Counted from the first letter of the stretch, positions 11,052-22,715 are shown. The stretch is 64,000 nt of DNA from Rhodocollybia butyracea (GCA_015501585.1 JADNRY010000160.1:82159-146158), one strand, 5' to 3'. Translations and numbers: made by a program. Notes: generated from the letters alone by a model not told the origin.

Positions 11052-13552
11052 CACCGGGGGCATTCACCATGGCATTTGAAAACCAGGTGCGTTCATATCA
11101 CCTAAGCGGGCACCTTGAAGCCACCTCATACTCCCAATAAGCCTAGGTAGTAGCCTTTGACATGGGGGGGATGATGGCATAGGCTGTTGCTATGCGAATC
11201 CCTTATTGTACAGTAGCGCAATAAAAGCGCTATATTTCAAACAAACTTTGAATTCAAGGACCTCTCGGGTACGTTTCCGGCACTAGAATCAATACACCAC
11301 TCACGTCATTGCGCTGCCGCCTCCCGCCGCTGGGACGTCTCAGTCATTGTCATGATCGTTGAGCTGGGGCACTGTTGTGTCTATCCTAGGTATCTAGCAT
11401 ACAAACTATAGCTAATCCTTTCTGAGCCATTTGAGGCACTCAGAGTGCCTCCAAGGCATAAGAACATGTTGAGAAAGAGTGTCATCGAAGTACAAGGATG
11501 AGTTTGAGCTATCTGAAGAGCGCTTTGCACAAGCAAGTTACCTCAAGGTTATCAGAGTCTTAAATACCCAATGCCTTAAGATACTGGCATGTACCTCTTA
11601 CTGGAGTCTTCCTCGTTCTACTTCACCATCTCATCTTCCATGTGTAGCAATTTATAAGTCATGCATTGCTTTTAGATTGTAGGTATGTAGTATATAGCGG
11701 TCAGGGAGGGCTTCTACATAATTTATAGGGCTAGGTATTGCTTTGTGGTTGAGGAACGACGAGGAAAGGCTGAAGATTGAAGCGTGTGAACATACCGGAA
11801 ACATTTGCCGGTGCTTCCACTCGTTGTTCCAAACGGTGAACAGAGGAAGAAAATAATTTCTGATTGAGTGCGGACCTCACGGAAGCTCATGGTGAGGTGC
11901 ACTCGTCCTACTTTAGGACAGAACTACATTCAAATACACTGGAAGTAGCTTGATATTTTCTTCCTTGTGAAATAGATGCATTATAACTCATGCTCATTAT
12001 ACAAAACAGTGTACTCAAGAGGGAACGACTTTGCCTCCAGGTCTGATATACTGGTAGTGGAGTCGCACACACTATATCAGCATCATATAACAAAATCAGA
12101 ATTGTTGAAAATGGTTAACAGTCTCAAGCAGGTAACAGGTCTTTAAAGATCAAGGTAAGTACAACAACTTAAACGAATGTAAGTAAAGTAGTATCCAGAT
12201 TGTTAGACCACTTCAATATGGCCAGATTTATTAGGTCATAAAAAGCAACTGTATATGGTTCCATTGCTCAAGTGTGAAGGCCCTAGTACAAGTATTTCTT
12301 CTGCGAGCTCACTGTTTTCGATAGCGAGTATGGGTTTAAATGCATCTATTTCATGAGGAAAGAGATATCAAGCTACTTCTACTATATTTGAATGTAGTTT
12401 TGTCCTAAAGTAGGACGAGTGCACCTCACCATAAGCTTCCGAGAGGTCCGCACTCAATCAGAAATTATTTTCTTCCTCTGTTCACCGTTTGGAACAACGA
12501 GTGGAAGCACCGGCAAACGTTTCCGGTATGTTCACACGCTTCAATCTTCAGCCTTTCCTCGTCGTTCCACAACCACAAAGCAATATCTAGCCCTCTGAAT
12601 TATGTAGAAACCCTCCCTGACTGCTATATACTACATACTTACAATATACAAGCAATACATGACTTATAAACTGCTACACATGGAAGACTCCAGTAAGAGG
12701 TACATGTCAGTACCTTAAGGCACTGGGTATTTAAGACTCTGATAAATTTATGGTAGCTTGCTTTTGCCAAAGCGCTCTTCAGATACCTCAAACTTGTCCA
12801 CTGCATACTTGTAGTTTGATGACACTCTTTCTCAACGTGTTCTTATGACTTGGAGGCGCCAAACAGCATCTCAAATGGCTCAGAAAGGATTAGTTTGTGT
12901 GCTAGATACCTGGCGGCCTAGGATGTAGATAGACGTAACAGTACCCCAGCTCAACAATTACGACAATGACCGAGATGTCCCAGTGGCGGGAGGCGGGAGG
13001 CAACAGCACAATGACATGTGGTAGTGCCAGGAACCATACCCGAGAGGTCCTTGAATTCAAAGTTTGTTCAAAATATAGCGCTTTTATTGCGCTACTGTAC
13101 AATAAGGGATCCGCATAGCAACAGCCTATGCCATCATCCCCCCCATGTCAAAGGCTACTACCTAGGTTTACTGGGCATATGAGGTGCTTGAAGCTCACCT
13201 GGAAATCGGGGCGCCACTTGTCACACATTTGAATAGCGATCTGGTGATCAAGATTGATGGATCTCGGTATGTCTTGGCTACAACTCGGCTGTCTCACGAG
13301 ATGTGTCTTGGCACCTTGGAATTGCCTTAGTAGGCTGGCACCGGGGGCATTCACCATGGCACCTGAAAACCAGGTGCGTTCATATCACCTAAGTGGGCAC
13401 CTTGAAGCTCACCTGGAAATCGGGGCGTCACTTGTCACACATTTGAATATAAATCTAGCGATCGAGATTGATGGATCTCGGGAGATCTTGGCTGTCTGGT
13501 TGGCGCCTTGGCATTGTGCAGGGATTTGTATCAAAATATTTATGACAAAATG
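11052..13552 (+). repeat. Tandem pair of CACTA-like terminal units (copy A split, copy B intact)
   Basis: Copy B (13339-13552) begins CACCGGGGGCATTCACCATGG and contains the TATCACCTAAG..CACCTTGAAG..ACCTGGAAATCGGGG segment. Copy A has the same order but is split: 11052-11121 before and 13195-13338 after the 2.07-kb insertion. Each is about 214 bp once the insertion is ignored. The first 20 bp match the TIR of the CACTA MITE at 56561 (CACTGGGGGCATCGACCATGG), so these are end fragments of a CACTA-family element, both in the same orientation, not a complete element. Confidence 0.65.
11122..13186. mobile_element. 2.07-kb palindromic TIR element, hAT-like 8-bp TSD
   Basis: The left end is CACCTCATACTCCC and the right end is the inverse (GGGCATATGAGGTG). 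Inverted arms extend about 890 bp from each end (about 11122-12020 and 12300-13186), imperfect but continuous, around a spacer of roughly 280 bp. Both sides are flanked by CTTGAAGC (11114-11121 and 13187-13194), an 8-bp target-site duplication. The tandem copy B at 13401-13408 shows the same site unfilled. No transposase is present. An 8-bp TSD is typical of hAT, but the CACCTC terminus is not a textbook hAT end, so the superfamily is tentative. Confidence 0.75.
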
Positions 13553-14104
13553 CTGAATATCGTTTTGCATACAAAGTCAATAATAATAAGCACCAGTTCC
13601 AAATTAAGCAAATCTACTAAAAAAACTGCATTATATCTCGATCTTGCTGCTATGATGTGAGGAGGCTGCTGTTGGTGAAACAGGCGATGAGACTGCACAC
13701 AATATTGAATTTACTGCCCTGGAGGCGTTCAAGGACAGGAGTGAGGTAATCGCTGATGGGGGCTCCGGGCAAGGCTACGAATTGGGACGAGTTGGAGAAC
13801 AGCCACAAGAATCACCAGCGGCGGGGAATTTCTTTTGGGAATGACTGAGACGGCAAATTGGTCATACCGAGGGTGCACTCCCAAGGCTATGAGTCAAGAC
13901 AGAAGCAAACCCACCGAGGCCTCAGTCAAGCTGGGCACTTGCTACCTACTAATAAGACAAGCTAAGTAGCTCATCTTGTGTTTGCATATTTGTGCATATT
14001 TGTGTGAGCTCACTGAGACTCACCGAGTTTGTGATGGATCGGAGAGTGAAGATAGTGACTAGGTCGTCTCTTGATTACACCACGGCTGTTGACAACAGTA
14101 GTAT
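13553..14104. other. Gene-free spacer
   Basis: No coding frame or repeat with support is seen between the CACTA-like unit and the MITE at 14105. Confidence 0.3.
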
Positions 14105-14472
14105 CATCAGGAAAAGCCGTTTTTGCCTAGGTGACCCAGAGTTAAAGCAAACTAGGTGACCTATGAATCCTATGGCATCCTAGGAATTTGGGCTCGTCCC
14201 TTGCCAGTCAAGGCTCTTGAGGATTCCCTAGGGTATCCTAGGCAAACCCAGGGCAAGCCTAGGTTTGCCCAGGTTTGCCCAGGTGTTTCCCAGGTGTTCC
14301 CCAGGAGCACCTGGGCAAGCCTGGGCAAGCCTAGGCTTGCCTAGGGAATCCTCAAGAGCCTTGACTGGCAAGGGACGAGCCCAAATTCCTAGGATGCCAT
14401 AGGATTCATAGGTCACCTAGTTTGCTTTAGGCCACTCTGGGGTCACCTAGGCAAAAACGGCTTTTCCTGATG
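14105..14472. mobile_element. 368-bp MITE with the same TIR as the large Plavaka element
   Basis: Inverted arms of about 135 bp start CATCAGGAAAAGCCG and carry GCCTAGGTGACC, CCTAGGAATTTGGGC and GGCTCTTGAGGATTCC; the central 100 bp hold AGGTTTGCCC/CCAGGTG repeats. A 2-bp AT duplication flanks both sides (14103-14104, 14473-14474). The first 12 bp match the left end of the 14807-36179 element, suggesting that the same transposase mobilised it. Confidence 0.7.
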
Positions 14473-14806
14473 ATGGAGATAATAAAAATGTATTATTGTG
14501 ATATAGTACATTTATTACATAGAACTTCACGCTTATAATGTGCATAACATCCTGGGGAGGTGGTGCGCTGGTTTCGCTACCAGTTGCGTGGGATTTGGCG
14601 ACTCTCATTGATGAGTACTACGTCAGAAGCCGTCCAGCAAGAGCCAGATAGGCCACAGCGCGGTTACCCCTAGCCTGTATGGGGACATGGTTTTGCCCTA
14701 TCGCTCTTCCTCTTTTTTGTTGGGGTCTAATGCACAATATTATTTACTATGTGATCAGGTACTGGGCTAGCCTTACTCTACTTTAGAGTTCCTGTCCTGG
14801 CCTGTC
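14473..14806. other. Spacer between MITE and large element
   Basis: 334 bp without a supported coding frame or repeat. It ends with TC immediately before the CATCAGG terminus at 14807. Confidence 0.3.
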
Positions 14807-15120
14807 CATCAGGAAAAGCACTCTAGGCTCAAGTGGATTTAAAGTCTGCTCAGGTTTGAGCAACCTCCACTTGAGCACCCCAAGTCCCTCAAGTCATCCC
14901 AGGTCAGCCCAGGTCAGCCCAAGGTTGGAGTCCAGCCATTCATTGGCTCCAGTGCACTCAAGTTCACCTTCTTCCTGCCTTAGCACACTCAGGATAAGGA
15001 GAGTTTGTAGTACAGGCTTGAGCGTGCTCAGATGTCACCTTAGCTGACTCAAGTATCATCCATTGAAAGCTAGAACTTAAGCAAACTCAACAGCTCTAAG
15101 TAGACTCAAGCAGTATAAGT
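14807..15120. repeat. Left subterminal CTCAAGT repeats
   Basis: At least five CTCAAGT or ACTTGAG heptamers occur within about 300 bp of the left terminus, together with a direct CCCAGGTCAGCCCAGGTCAG repeat at 14898-14922. The matching cluster is at 35740-36130. Confidence 0.5.
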
Positions 15121-15237
15121 AATTGAATTAAACTACCAAAATCAAACATCGATCACAATCGAAGTCTTATTTTACACACAATCACAATCACAATCGAGAA
15201 AGTCAGTGAACAAAAAAAAATCCATAGCATAAAACAA

Positions 15238-18200
15238 CTACGAGTCCTTGTATATAGTTTTATAAGTGTAAACAGATAGCCAATTATTAATAAAAAAAGA
15301 ATCAACTGTGTCTAAAACATTAGATGAGGTCAAAGCGGAGACATTTTTGACCTTACAAAAATTTGGTATAATCATGCAGGACTGGCGTATGTTAGATAAC
15401 GGTATGATGGACCAAGTAAGGGTCCTAGGTTTTTGTATGGATGCCATATTATGAGTGGTACGGGCAGCATCTGAAATTGTTGGAGAAGTGAACCATTCTA
15501 TGTAAGCAAGAGCAGTCTTAGGCCAGGCTAAGGGAGCGGAAGACTTGTGAGACCCAATGAGAGAAAGATTAATGGGTAAACAAAAGATAACTTTGATACA
15601 ACCAATGCGAGTACCTAAAATGAAAAGAATATATCAGCATAGGAATTATGCAAATGAAATTGACTAGTAACCTTCAAGACTGACACTCTCAGCCTCCTCA
15701 CTAGTCATTACAATGACAGTATCAAATCGCCCACCATTCAGTGGTGAGGCTTTCACAACATCTTTCAAGTCAACACCCTCCTCCAGTCGTTCTGGTGAAA
15801 ACTTGAACGAATAATAAACATCTAAGCGTTCAAATGGTAATACCCGAGTACATGCCTTGCGAACAGAAGCATTGGTGGCGGAAGGTTTTAACATTTCAAG
15901 ATATGCCTTCAGATCTTGCGTGAATGAAGGAACATGATGGGTTTTTTCAATGGCTGTTATTAATTTGTTGGGGGCAGTGGGAAACTTGGGAAGAAGGATA
16001 TTAGATGAGAGTGGGGGAGGTGGTAAGATAGTCGAAGTAGCGGAAGAAGACCCAGATGAAGCAGCGGCAAGTGATTGTTGCTCTAGAATCCATGCAAGTT
16101 CTCAATTGAAGGACTGGACGTTCTCTTGCCGCGAAAGCCACCGCGTCATCTGGGGGAACTCATCACATTTGTTAGAAGCCCTCCATCCTTTCTTGGCAAA
16201 ATCGATATGGAAATGTTCGAACATCTCGGTGTTGTAATTATCGGTGGTACCAAAAAATCGAATAGATTGGACATAGTGTGAGAGGGAATGAAATTTTGGA
16301 ATATTAAGATGGTCCCGGACCTCCAAAGTAAGGAAACAATCCTTATATTTATGCCAAGTCCGGAGAGCGTCTTCCATGTAAGATAATGTATTGTCATCAT
16401 GAAGTGAGTACTGCGCGAGATAAATGAAGTCAAGAATAGCCCGAATGGCAGTCAAACCACGAGTAGGCATGTCTGAACCAATCAAACATCCAAGGAGAAT
16501 CTTGGCCATGTTCTTCCGCTCCGACCCGCTGATCTGGGAGAGAGCAGAGATGCCATTCTTGAAGTGGCGTACTCCATATGAAGGGGGAAGAGATCAAATA
16601 CGACAATCAAATTCTTCTTCCGTGAGGACCTTTTGACACCATGTTATGATATGGCTAAGAACACCCTGGTAAAGCTGATGAAGAATGTCGGGGGTAATAC
16701 TGAGGTGAATGTCGGTGTAAGGAAGGTTGTCCCAGAATGGCCGGTAAACATATCCCGACACATCCTCTTTCATACAGCTGTCAAAATACTGAGCCCCAGA
16801 GTGGGATGATTCGCGGGCATTTTTCATTACATCTAATGTCCATGCCTGAGTTCTCCGCTCGAAGGGCCCTTTCTCTCCCAGATTTGTTGACGGTACACGA
16901 CACTTTGGACAAGTTCCAGACTTTGAGCAAGAAACCAGGCACTGCTCTGGAAAGTCGGCGACATAGCTGGCAAGAATGGGGTGAACACGTCGAACCTCCC
17001 CATCTGCACTTGCCATCTCAACACCTTCCTTTCCCGCAATAATAAGAGGCGCCATTACTTGACGCATGGCTTCGTGGAAGAGACGGTGGTAGCGTCCAGT
17101 GGCTTCACGCTGGATCATCCGATCCTTATTGAGCTTCTCCACAGGCAGATAGGCAAGGAGAACACAGGCTTGCTGTGATGGTTTCTGTCGAAGTGCCGAG
17201 GTATATTACCTAGAGTAAGATAGACAGGATATGCTTGTTTGCTGCCCGAAAATTGAGTGAGTTGGGTTTTATCAGTGGCGATAATGAGTGGAGCCACAGT
17301 CGCACCGACTGGTAGTTTGTCCTAGGACAAGTAAATCAAAATGAACGTGTCGGAAGAAAAATAGACAAACTTGGGTGAATTGCCACCATTTCCCGGACCA
17401 CATCTCTGAATATGTTCTCTGTGTGTGCTCCGCATCCTGGAAGATTGACTTGGGGCGGTAAACCAAGTGTTTAGCAAGGGATGGATCTCCCCACAGGCTT
17501 TTAACCACCTCTACAATATTGCGATGACGGAGAATGAACTCTTCATCTGGGTGGTCCATGAAACTCAACCGCTGGACTTTCCACTCACCAGCCCGGGCCT
17601 GACGGAATCTACACATTTATGGAGGCCTGCGATGTTGTTATAGGATAAGCCAAGTTTCTCAACAACCTAGATAAAGTCTGTCAAAAAATTAGCTAGAGAA
17701 GGAGTCTAATATGCGTACACCAGGTATTCCAAGTAAGCGATTTAAAGAATTATGCCCTATGTTATCTTTCACGACCCAGTCCGCAATGCACCAATCCATC
17801 TCTGAGGCAAAAGGGGCATAAATATTTGATTGAACATTACTACCGTCCATTGGGGAATCGTAAGAGAAATCGTGGGACGCACGCCACCGTTCATACAGAG
17901 ACTCGTCCATACAAATCCGGGCGCCAGCAGTAGGATGCTCAACTTCAAACATTGTGAGATCTTCAGCGTCGAAAGTACGGATCTTGGCTCCAAGTTGACG
18001 ATCAGCCAGGGAATCTCGATGAGCTTGTGTCGAAGGACCAGGGCCGGCTTGTCTGAGGGCCACAGGCTCATCATCGTTCATACGAACGAAGTAGAATAGG
18101 TCATTCTCTTCCTCAATCTCTTGGAGAAGTTCTCCCGCCTCCCCGTCGCTGATTTCAGGAGAGATATCGCCGCCAATCTCCTGCTCCATAAACTCTTCAC

Positions 18201-18357
18201 CTAGATCTTGCTGATCTAGCTGAGCGGTAAAGTTCTTGATGGCGGCGGATTTCTGATGTGAACGATACCACATACAGGAACAAGCCTGATTAAGGTGGCT
18301 GTCGAGACTACGGTTGTGGTCGAACCAGCGTCCACAGTCAGCCGGACAAAGAGGCAT
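15238..18357 (-). pseudogene. Plavaka-type transposase, degenerate
   Basis: Reading on the minus strand from ATG 18357, the N-terminus is a C2H2-like zinc finger (CPADCGRWFDHNRSLDSHLNQAC). The Plavaka core follows: GEWKVQRLSF..W..DPSLAKHLVYRPK at 17616-17350, then DKTQLTQFSGSKQAYPVYLTLGNIP at 17275-17190, LPVEKLNK..FHEAM at 17150-17070, and DILHQLYQGVLSHI at 16700-16650. Further on are the E..HIDFAKKGW region at 16220-16160 and a C-terminal IIPLSNIRQSCMIIP..SSNVLDTVDSFFINN at 15400-15270. Introns lie near 17688-17617, 17349-17320 and 15664-15617. Lesions are a one-base frameshift just after GNIP (about 17190), TGA after CRI at 16594-16596, and TGA after QSFN at 16102-16104. The gene appears inactive as it stands. 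Confidence 0.8.
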
Positions 18358-18658
18358 TGGGAATGGCTATTTCAAGTAGGGGAGGGAGACTGTTGAAAGA
18401 GTGATGGGGAGAGGACGGTGAACAGGATAGCTGCAAAACACAATCAGTTAAAAACAAACCAAGAGAAATGACACCATACTTACTTATCAATTAGATGGGC
18501 GCAAGCACAAAAAAAAGCGGTGCAGAAATCGATAAGGCTAAAACAAACGCAGTCAATATTGCTATTCAGAATGTTCGAAAAAAAATCATCCTCACTGGTG
18601 GGATTGACAAGACCTGTATAGAGTTGGACAGGAAGATAAGAGCAAAGCACACCAGTAA

Positions 18659-19352
18659 GAACATCAAGTTTTACCTGGCCGCAAAGACGCATCAGTAAGA
18701 ACGTCAAGTTCTACCTGGGTGTGAAGCCAAGAGCAAAGCACGTCAGTAAGAACATCAAGTTCTCCGAGGCCACGAAGACAAGATGAGCAATGCGCACCTG
18801 TTAGAACATCGAGTTCTAACCGGGCGCAGAAAGATGTAGATACGAAGTAGAGTAGCCGACTTGAAAATAAAACGGAATTCCATATCAGTTACATTCTAAG
18901 AATGAAAACATAAAGACGTACCGAATACACATAAGTTTACCTTCCAAGCCACAAAAGAAGAATCAACAGTGAGAGATTGGTCAGTTTAGCGTATTGAGCT
19001 GGGCAAAAAGGAAGGTATGAGGAGATAGGTCTGGCCATTGAGCGACGCGATGCCACTGAATGTTGAGAAAAGTGAGAGATTGGTCAGTTTAGCGTATTGA
19101 GCTGGGCAAAAAGGAACTTACGAGGAGATAGGTCTGGCCATTGAGCGACGCGATGCCGCTGAATGTCAAGAAAAGTGAGACATTGGTCAGTTTAGCCTAT
19201 TGAGCTGAGCAAAAAGGAACTTACGGGGAGATAGGTCTGGCCATTGAGCGACGCGATGCCGCTGAACGTCAAGTTCAACAGCATGCAAAAAAAACTGGCT
19301 AGAACATCACGTTCAAGACCAGAAGAAACAAGACAGCATGAACATCAAGTTC
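18659..19352. promoter_or_regulatory. Bidirectional intergenic region with seven GAAC-rTCaa-GTTC palindromes
   Basis: Thirteen-base quasi-palindromes of the form GAACaTCaaGTTC occur at 18659-18671, 18699-18711, 18750-18762, 18804-18816, 19264-19276, 19302-19314 and 19340-19352. The last sits in a 27-bp palindrome (ACAGCAT..ATGCTGT arms). Several are preceded by CAGTAAG and followed by TACCTGG. They lie between the divergently transcribed transposase (starting 18357) and the plus-strand cargo gene. Such an array looks like multiple binding sites for a dimeric protein, possibly an element-encoded regulator or the transposase. Confidence 0.5.
18971..19276. repeat. Three tandem repeats of about 102 bp
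   Basis: Units start at 18971, 19074 and 19176 (GAGA.ATTGGTCAGTTTAGC..) and share GGAGATAGGTCTGGCC and GAGCGACGCGATGCC. Each ends with a version of CTGAAyGTyrAG, the half-site of the palindrome described for this region; the third unit has the full palindrome. Confidence 0.8.
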
Positions 19353-19379
19353 ATGCTGTTTGAAGTCGTCCATCCAAGT

Positions 19380-19946
19380 CAATTGGATGGCGACGGCCGA
19401 CGCTGAGAACGATGGTGGTAGTGGAGAAGGCGACGGCCAAGGCTGAGAACAATGGTAGAGGTGGAGGTGGCTGCGACAATGGTAGTGGTGGAGGTGAAAG
19501 CGCAGTTGGGTGTCAGGTGACCCAAGCCACTCAAGCGGTCCTGAGCACCCCTGGGCGCTTCGGACTTGAGGCGCTTTGGGCTCAAAAGTTTGGGCGCTTT
19601 GGACTTGTTAACTCAACCCGCAGGTGAACTGAAAGGTAAAAACTTCTTTCTTTCTTACTTCTATCACTGACTCCTTTTGTCATCTTTGCCCATCCTCCTA
19701 GCTTTTTCTCTCGCCCGCCGTTGTAAAGGAACATCCCGACCTCAGTGCTCAATTTGACGTTGACACTGATTCGACACCGCAGATATTCAGCTTGACGCTG
19801 TTTATGTTCTGCTTCTCTCAAACAACTTTACGTCAACAAGAGTATTCAACATTGTCGGTCTCAACTTGACGCTGAACCAGGACCCGCCCAAGGTCAGTAA
19901 TATTCGCTTATCGATAGTGTGGCGCCCTTTTCTGATATGATCGCAG
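19380..19946. other. Leader region of cargo gene A
   Basis: A GGTGGAGGTGG/GACGGC-rich stretch at 19400-19500 is followed by pyrimidine-rich sequence and repeated TTGACGYTGA motifs (19745, 19790, 19865), related to half-sites of the upstream palindromes. No certain start codon could be fixed. Confidence 0.35.
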
Positions 19947-21940
19947 CTCAGGTTCTACGGCGAGACAATCGCTATCCTTCGACGCCCTCACTTGCTGGTA
20001 GGTACATTCACGCTGTGAAATAATTTAAATGTCTCTAACTGCCACAGTTCGAATATCTGTCACTTCCTTACATACAATGGTAAGTCCATAAACTAACGTT
20101 GTTTGTTTACGACTCTGACCGTTTGAATCAGCCGTTGGAGAACACAATTCTTAAATCATTTGATGGACTGGTGGGCAAACATTATCCGGATGTACAAGGT
20201 GGCCTTTTCATCACTTCCCCGAACATGACGACAATACCACCCTTCGTACTTAACTCTCCGAGCAGCCCCCAACGCGTTTGTCTTCGGAAACAGTTACATT
20301 ACGGGGAACACGACTTTCTTTTAAACCCTCAGCCCATCATCTCGACTCTTCCTCACCACGCACTCATTTGTTACCCAGGTGCAGGGAATGACACTTACAT
20401 TTTCTGGGCTCTACCGCAGGAGGACGATTTTGAGGCCATCGAGGGCCAGAGATTGTCTGGAGCTCCTCTTGGACATATCTCCTCTATGTTCATCGAGCAG
20501 CTCTACGCTGAATGCATGAAACTCTTCAGCTCCTCTGCCTCCCCAAAGTTCGCCACTGATCCTGAGATCAAAACCTTACGCCCTCGAGTTTGCCATCTAT
20601 TTTCGCAACTCTCCGTCCCCTCGCTCTTCATGCAGGCTTTAATGAGATGGCGCATAGCTCAGCGCATGATCCTTCTCATTGAAGCAAGGATAACTTGGCT
20701 TGTTGAAGTCATGCCAACATTTGGGGACCCAGATGCGTGGAAGGTTCACTCCCTTCGCAATGTTGTTGGTGCAGTCACGGAGGATTTCCTAGCTGGTGAA
20801 AGATTGTATCGCGTAAGTCCTCACCTTGTATACTCTATGCTCACTGAAACCGAGACTTTTGCTCCATAGGCTGGAATACCGGTTTGGTTCTACCATGGTC
20901 TGGAGCTAGCTTCCACCGTCAAGGTCGTAACCTGGGTGGATGACAATGCCGACGCCTCGCGTTTACACTATAGTTGGATCGATTTTGAAGACTCCACCCC
21001 TGTAAGCCCAACAGTTTACAACGGGTCCGTCGAAGCGTCTCAAGATCGATATTGCAAGATGGCGGTTGAATGTTGGACGATTGCCTTTCCTGCGGCCATC
21101 TTTGGCGCAGATCTTATTCAAAATGATGTTGACTACTCGAGTAACCTCCACTCCGCAGCTTCTTCCTGTACATCGAAAACACTGTCCGCTCCTTCTACAT
21201 CTACTGCTGGACCTTCTCATACCGCCGGACCTTCTCAACTGTATGCTGCTTCTTCTCGTCCTCGGTCTCCTGCAAATCATTCCTCTTCTCAACCTTCAAG
21301 TACGTGACCTTATCCTTCCTGCCCGAGAGATTCCTCCTGACCCATTGATCTCAGAAAAACAGAAAACAGGCAAAAATCCTCCTCTGATCAAACGCAATAA
21401 ATTCCTTGAGCCTCAATCCCCATCATGCCACACGCGATTGCAGAAGGGTTGAGGCGGCTGTAGCGGTGTCACACAAATTCACACTTGAGGAGCATGCGGG
21501 GTAAATCGTGGATATGTCCTTCCTAAACCTGCAGTTTTTGGTAACCACAAAAGCGAGGTATCTCGCCAGCGGTACTTCCTCACATATCTAAAGGTTCGTG
21601 AGGTGTTCATTGCCGCAATCAACCTCCTGGGTCCAATCGTCTGTCAGCGGCCTCCTAAGGACTGGCACAGGCTACTGTCTCTTGAATTACATGGATCTTT
21701 AGATGCCCAAACTCGTGAAGGGGCCACTAAGCTGGAGCTGTGCCGATGTTATGACTCGATCAATAGTCTCGTCCAAACCTTCACAGTACGTAACTCGGTG
21801 GTAACAATGATAAGAGAAATTAATGGAGATTATAGAGCAAGCCTTTCCGTTTGATGAAACCGCTAGGCAAAAAATATATACTCAAACAACTAGGCTCAAG
21901 TAAAGTTAGTAACTAGTTTGTAATACAAAACTCACAGAAG

Positions 21941-22345
21941 TTATTATTTGGAGATAGCTCGACAAATAATAATAAGATTACCCTCGGAGATGGCTCGACA
22001 AGCAGTAATATGAATCAGAACTAATACTCGGAGATGGCTCAACAAGTAGTAGTGAGTGTGGTGTCTAATACTCGGAGATAGCTCAACAAGTAATAGTGAG
22101 TGTGGTGTCTAGTACTCGGAGATAGCTCAACAAGTAATAGTGAGTGTGATGTCTAATACTTGGAGATAGCTCAACAAGTAATAGGAAGTTGCAACTCGGA
22201 GATAGCTCAACAAGTGGCAATTAAAGAAGTATTCACTAGGAGATAGCTCAACAGGTGAATATTAGTGGATACAACTTGGAGTTAGCTCAACAAGATGTAT
22301 AAATGTGTATTGTAACTTGGAGATAGCTCAACAATATACAATGAG
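21941..22345. repeat. Array of ten hairpins with constant loop and variable stems
   Basis: Ten copies of GGAGATAGCTCaAC occur with a spacing of 37-45 bp (cores near 21951, 21988, 22031, 22075, 22120, 22163, 22200, 22240, 22279, 22320). The 9-11 bases on the two sides of each core are reverse complements, but their sequence differs from copy to copy: TTATTATTTG/CAAATAATAA (10 of 10 pairs), ATACAACTTG/CAAGATGTAT (9 of 10), ATTCACTAG/CAGGTGAAT (8 of 9 including a G.T), ATTGTAACTTG/CAATATACAAT (9 of 11). The second LTR copy retains only two hairpins. Confidence 0.85.
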
Positions 22346-22484
22346 TTGGTCTGGTGATTCACACAAGTGATAACAGCAAACAAGTGGGGGTTTGGATTTA
22401 AGAAAAATAATATGTCTACCTGTACATTGGTAAATCTAGCCTCCTTATATACTGTCAAGTATGTATTATTTAGGAAATGCTGCG

Positions 22485-22715
22485 GAATGACATCATAACT
22501 GTGGAGCACTGGAATGATGTCATAACTGCGGAGCACTGGAATGATATCATAACTGTGGAGCACTGGAATGATGTCATAACTGCGGAGCACTGGAATGATA
22601 TCATAACTGTGGAGCTGGAATGATGTCATAACTGCGGAGCAGTGAGATGACATCATGACTGTGGAGCAGTAAAATGATGTCAGAACTGCGGAGCAGTAGA
22701 ATGATGTCATGCAGT
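22485..22715. repeat. 27-bp minisatellite alternating GTGGAG/GCGGAG units
   Basis: About eight units of the form GATrTCATAACTGyGGAGCACTGGAAT occur, with strict alternation of GTGGAG and GCGGAG through most of the array. This suggests expansion of a 54-bp dimer. About six units are present in the inverse copy at 62796-62950. Confidence 0.85.

Noticed and set aside
14156..14416. Two near-identical 62-codon open frames on opposite strands
   Set aside because: They are the two arms of the MITE palindrome read in both directions, not genes.
19379..19585. Open frames around the GGTGGAGGTGG tract
   Set aside because: Low-complexity repeats open several frames on both strands; no support.
21941..22715. 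CRISPR-like array
   Set aside because: Regular spacing and palindromic units recall CRISPR, but the host is a fungus, the units lie in an LTR with a TSD, and the variable parts are complementary to each other and do not resemble unique spacers.
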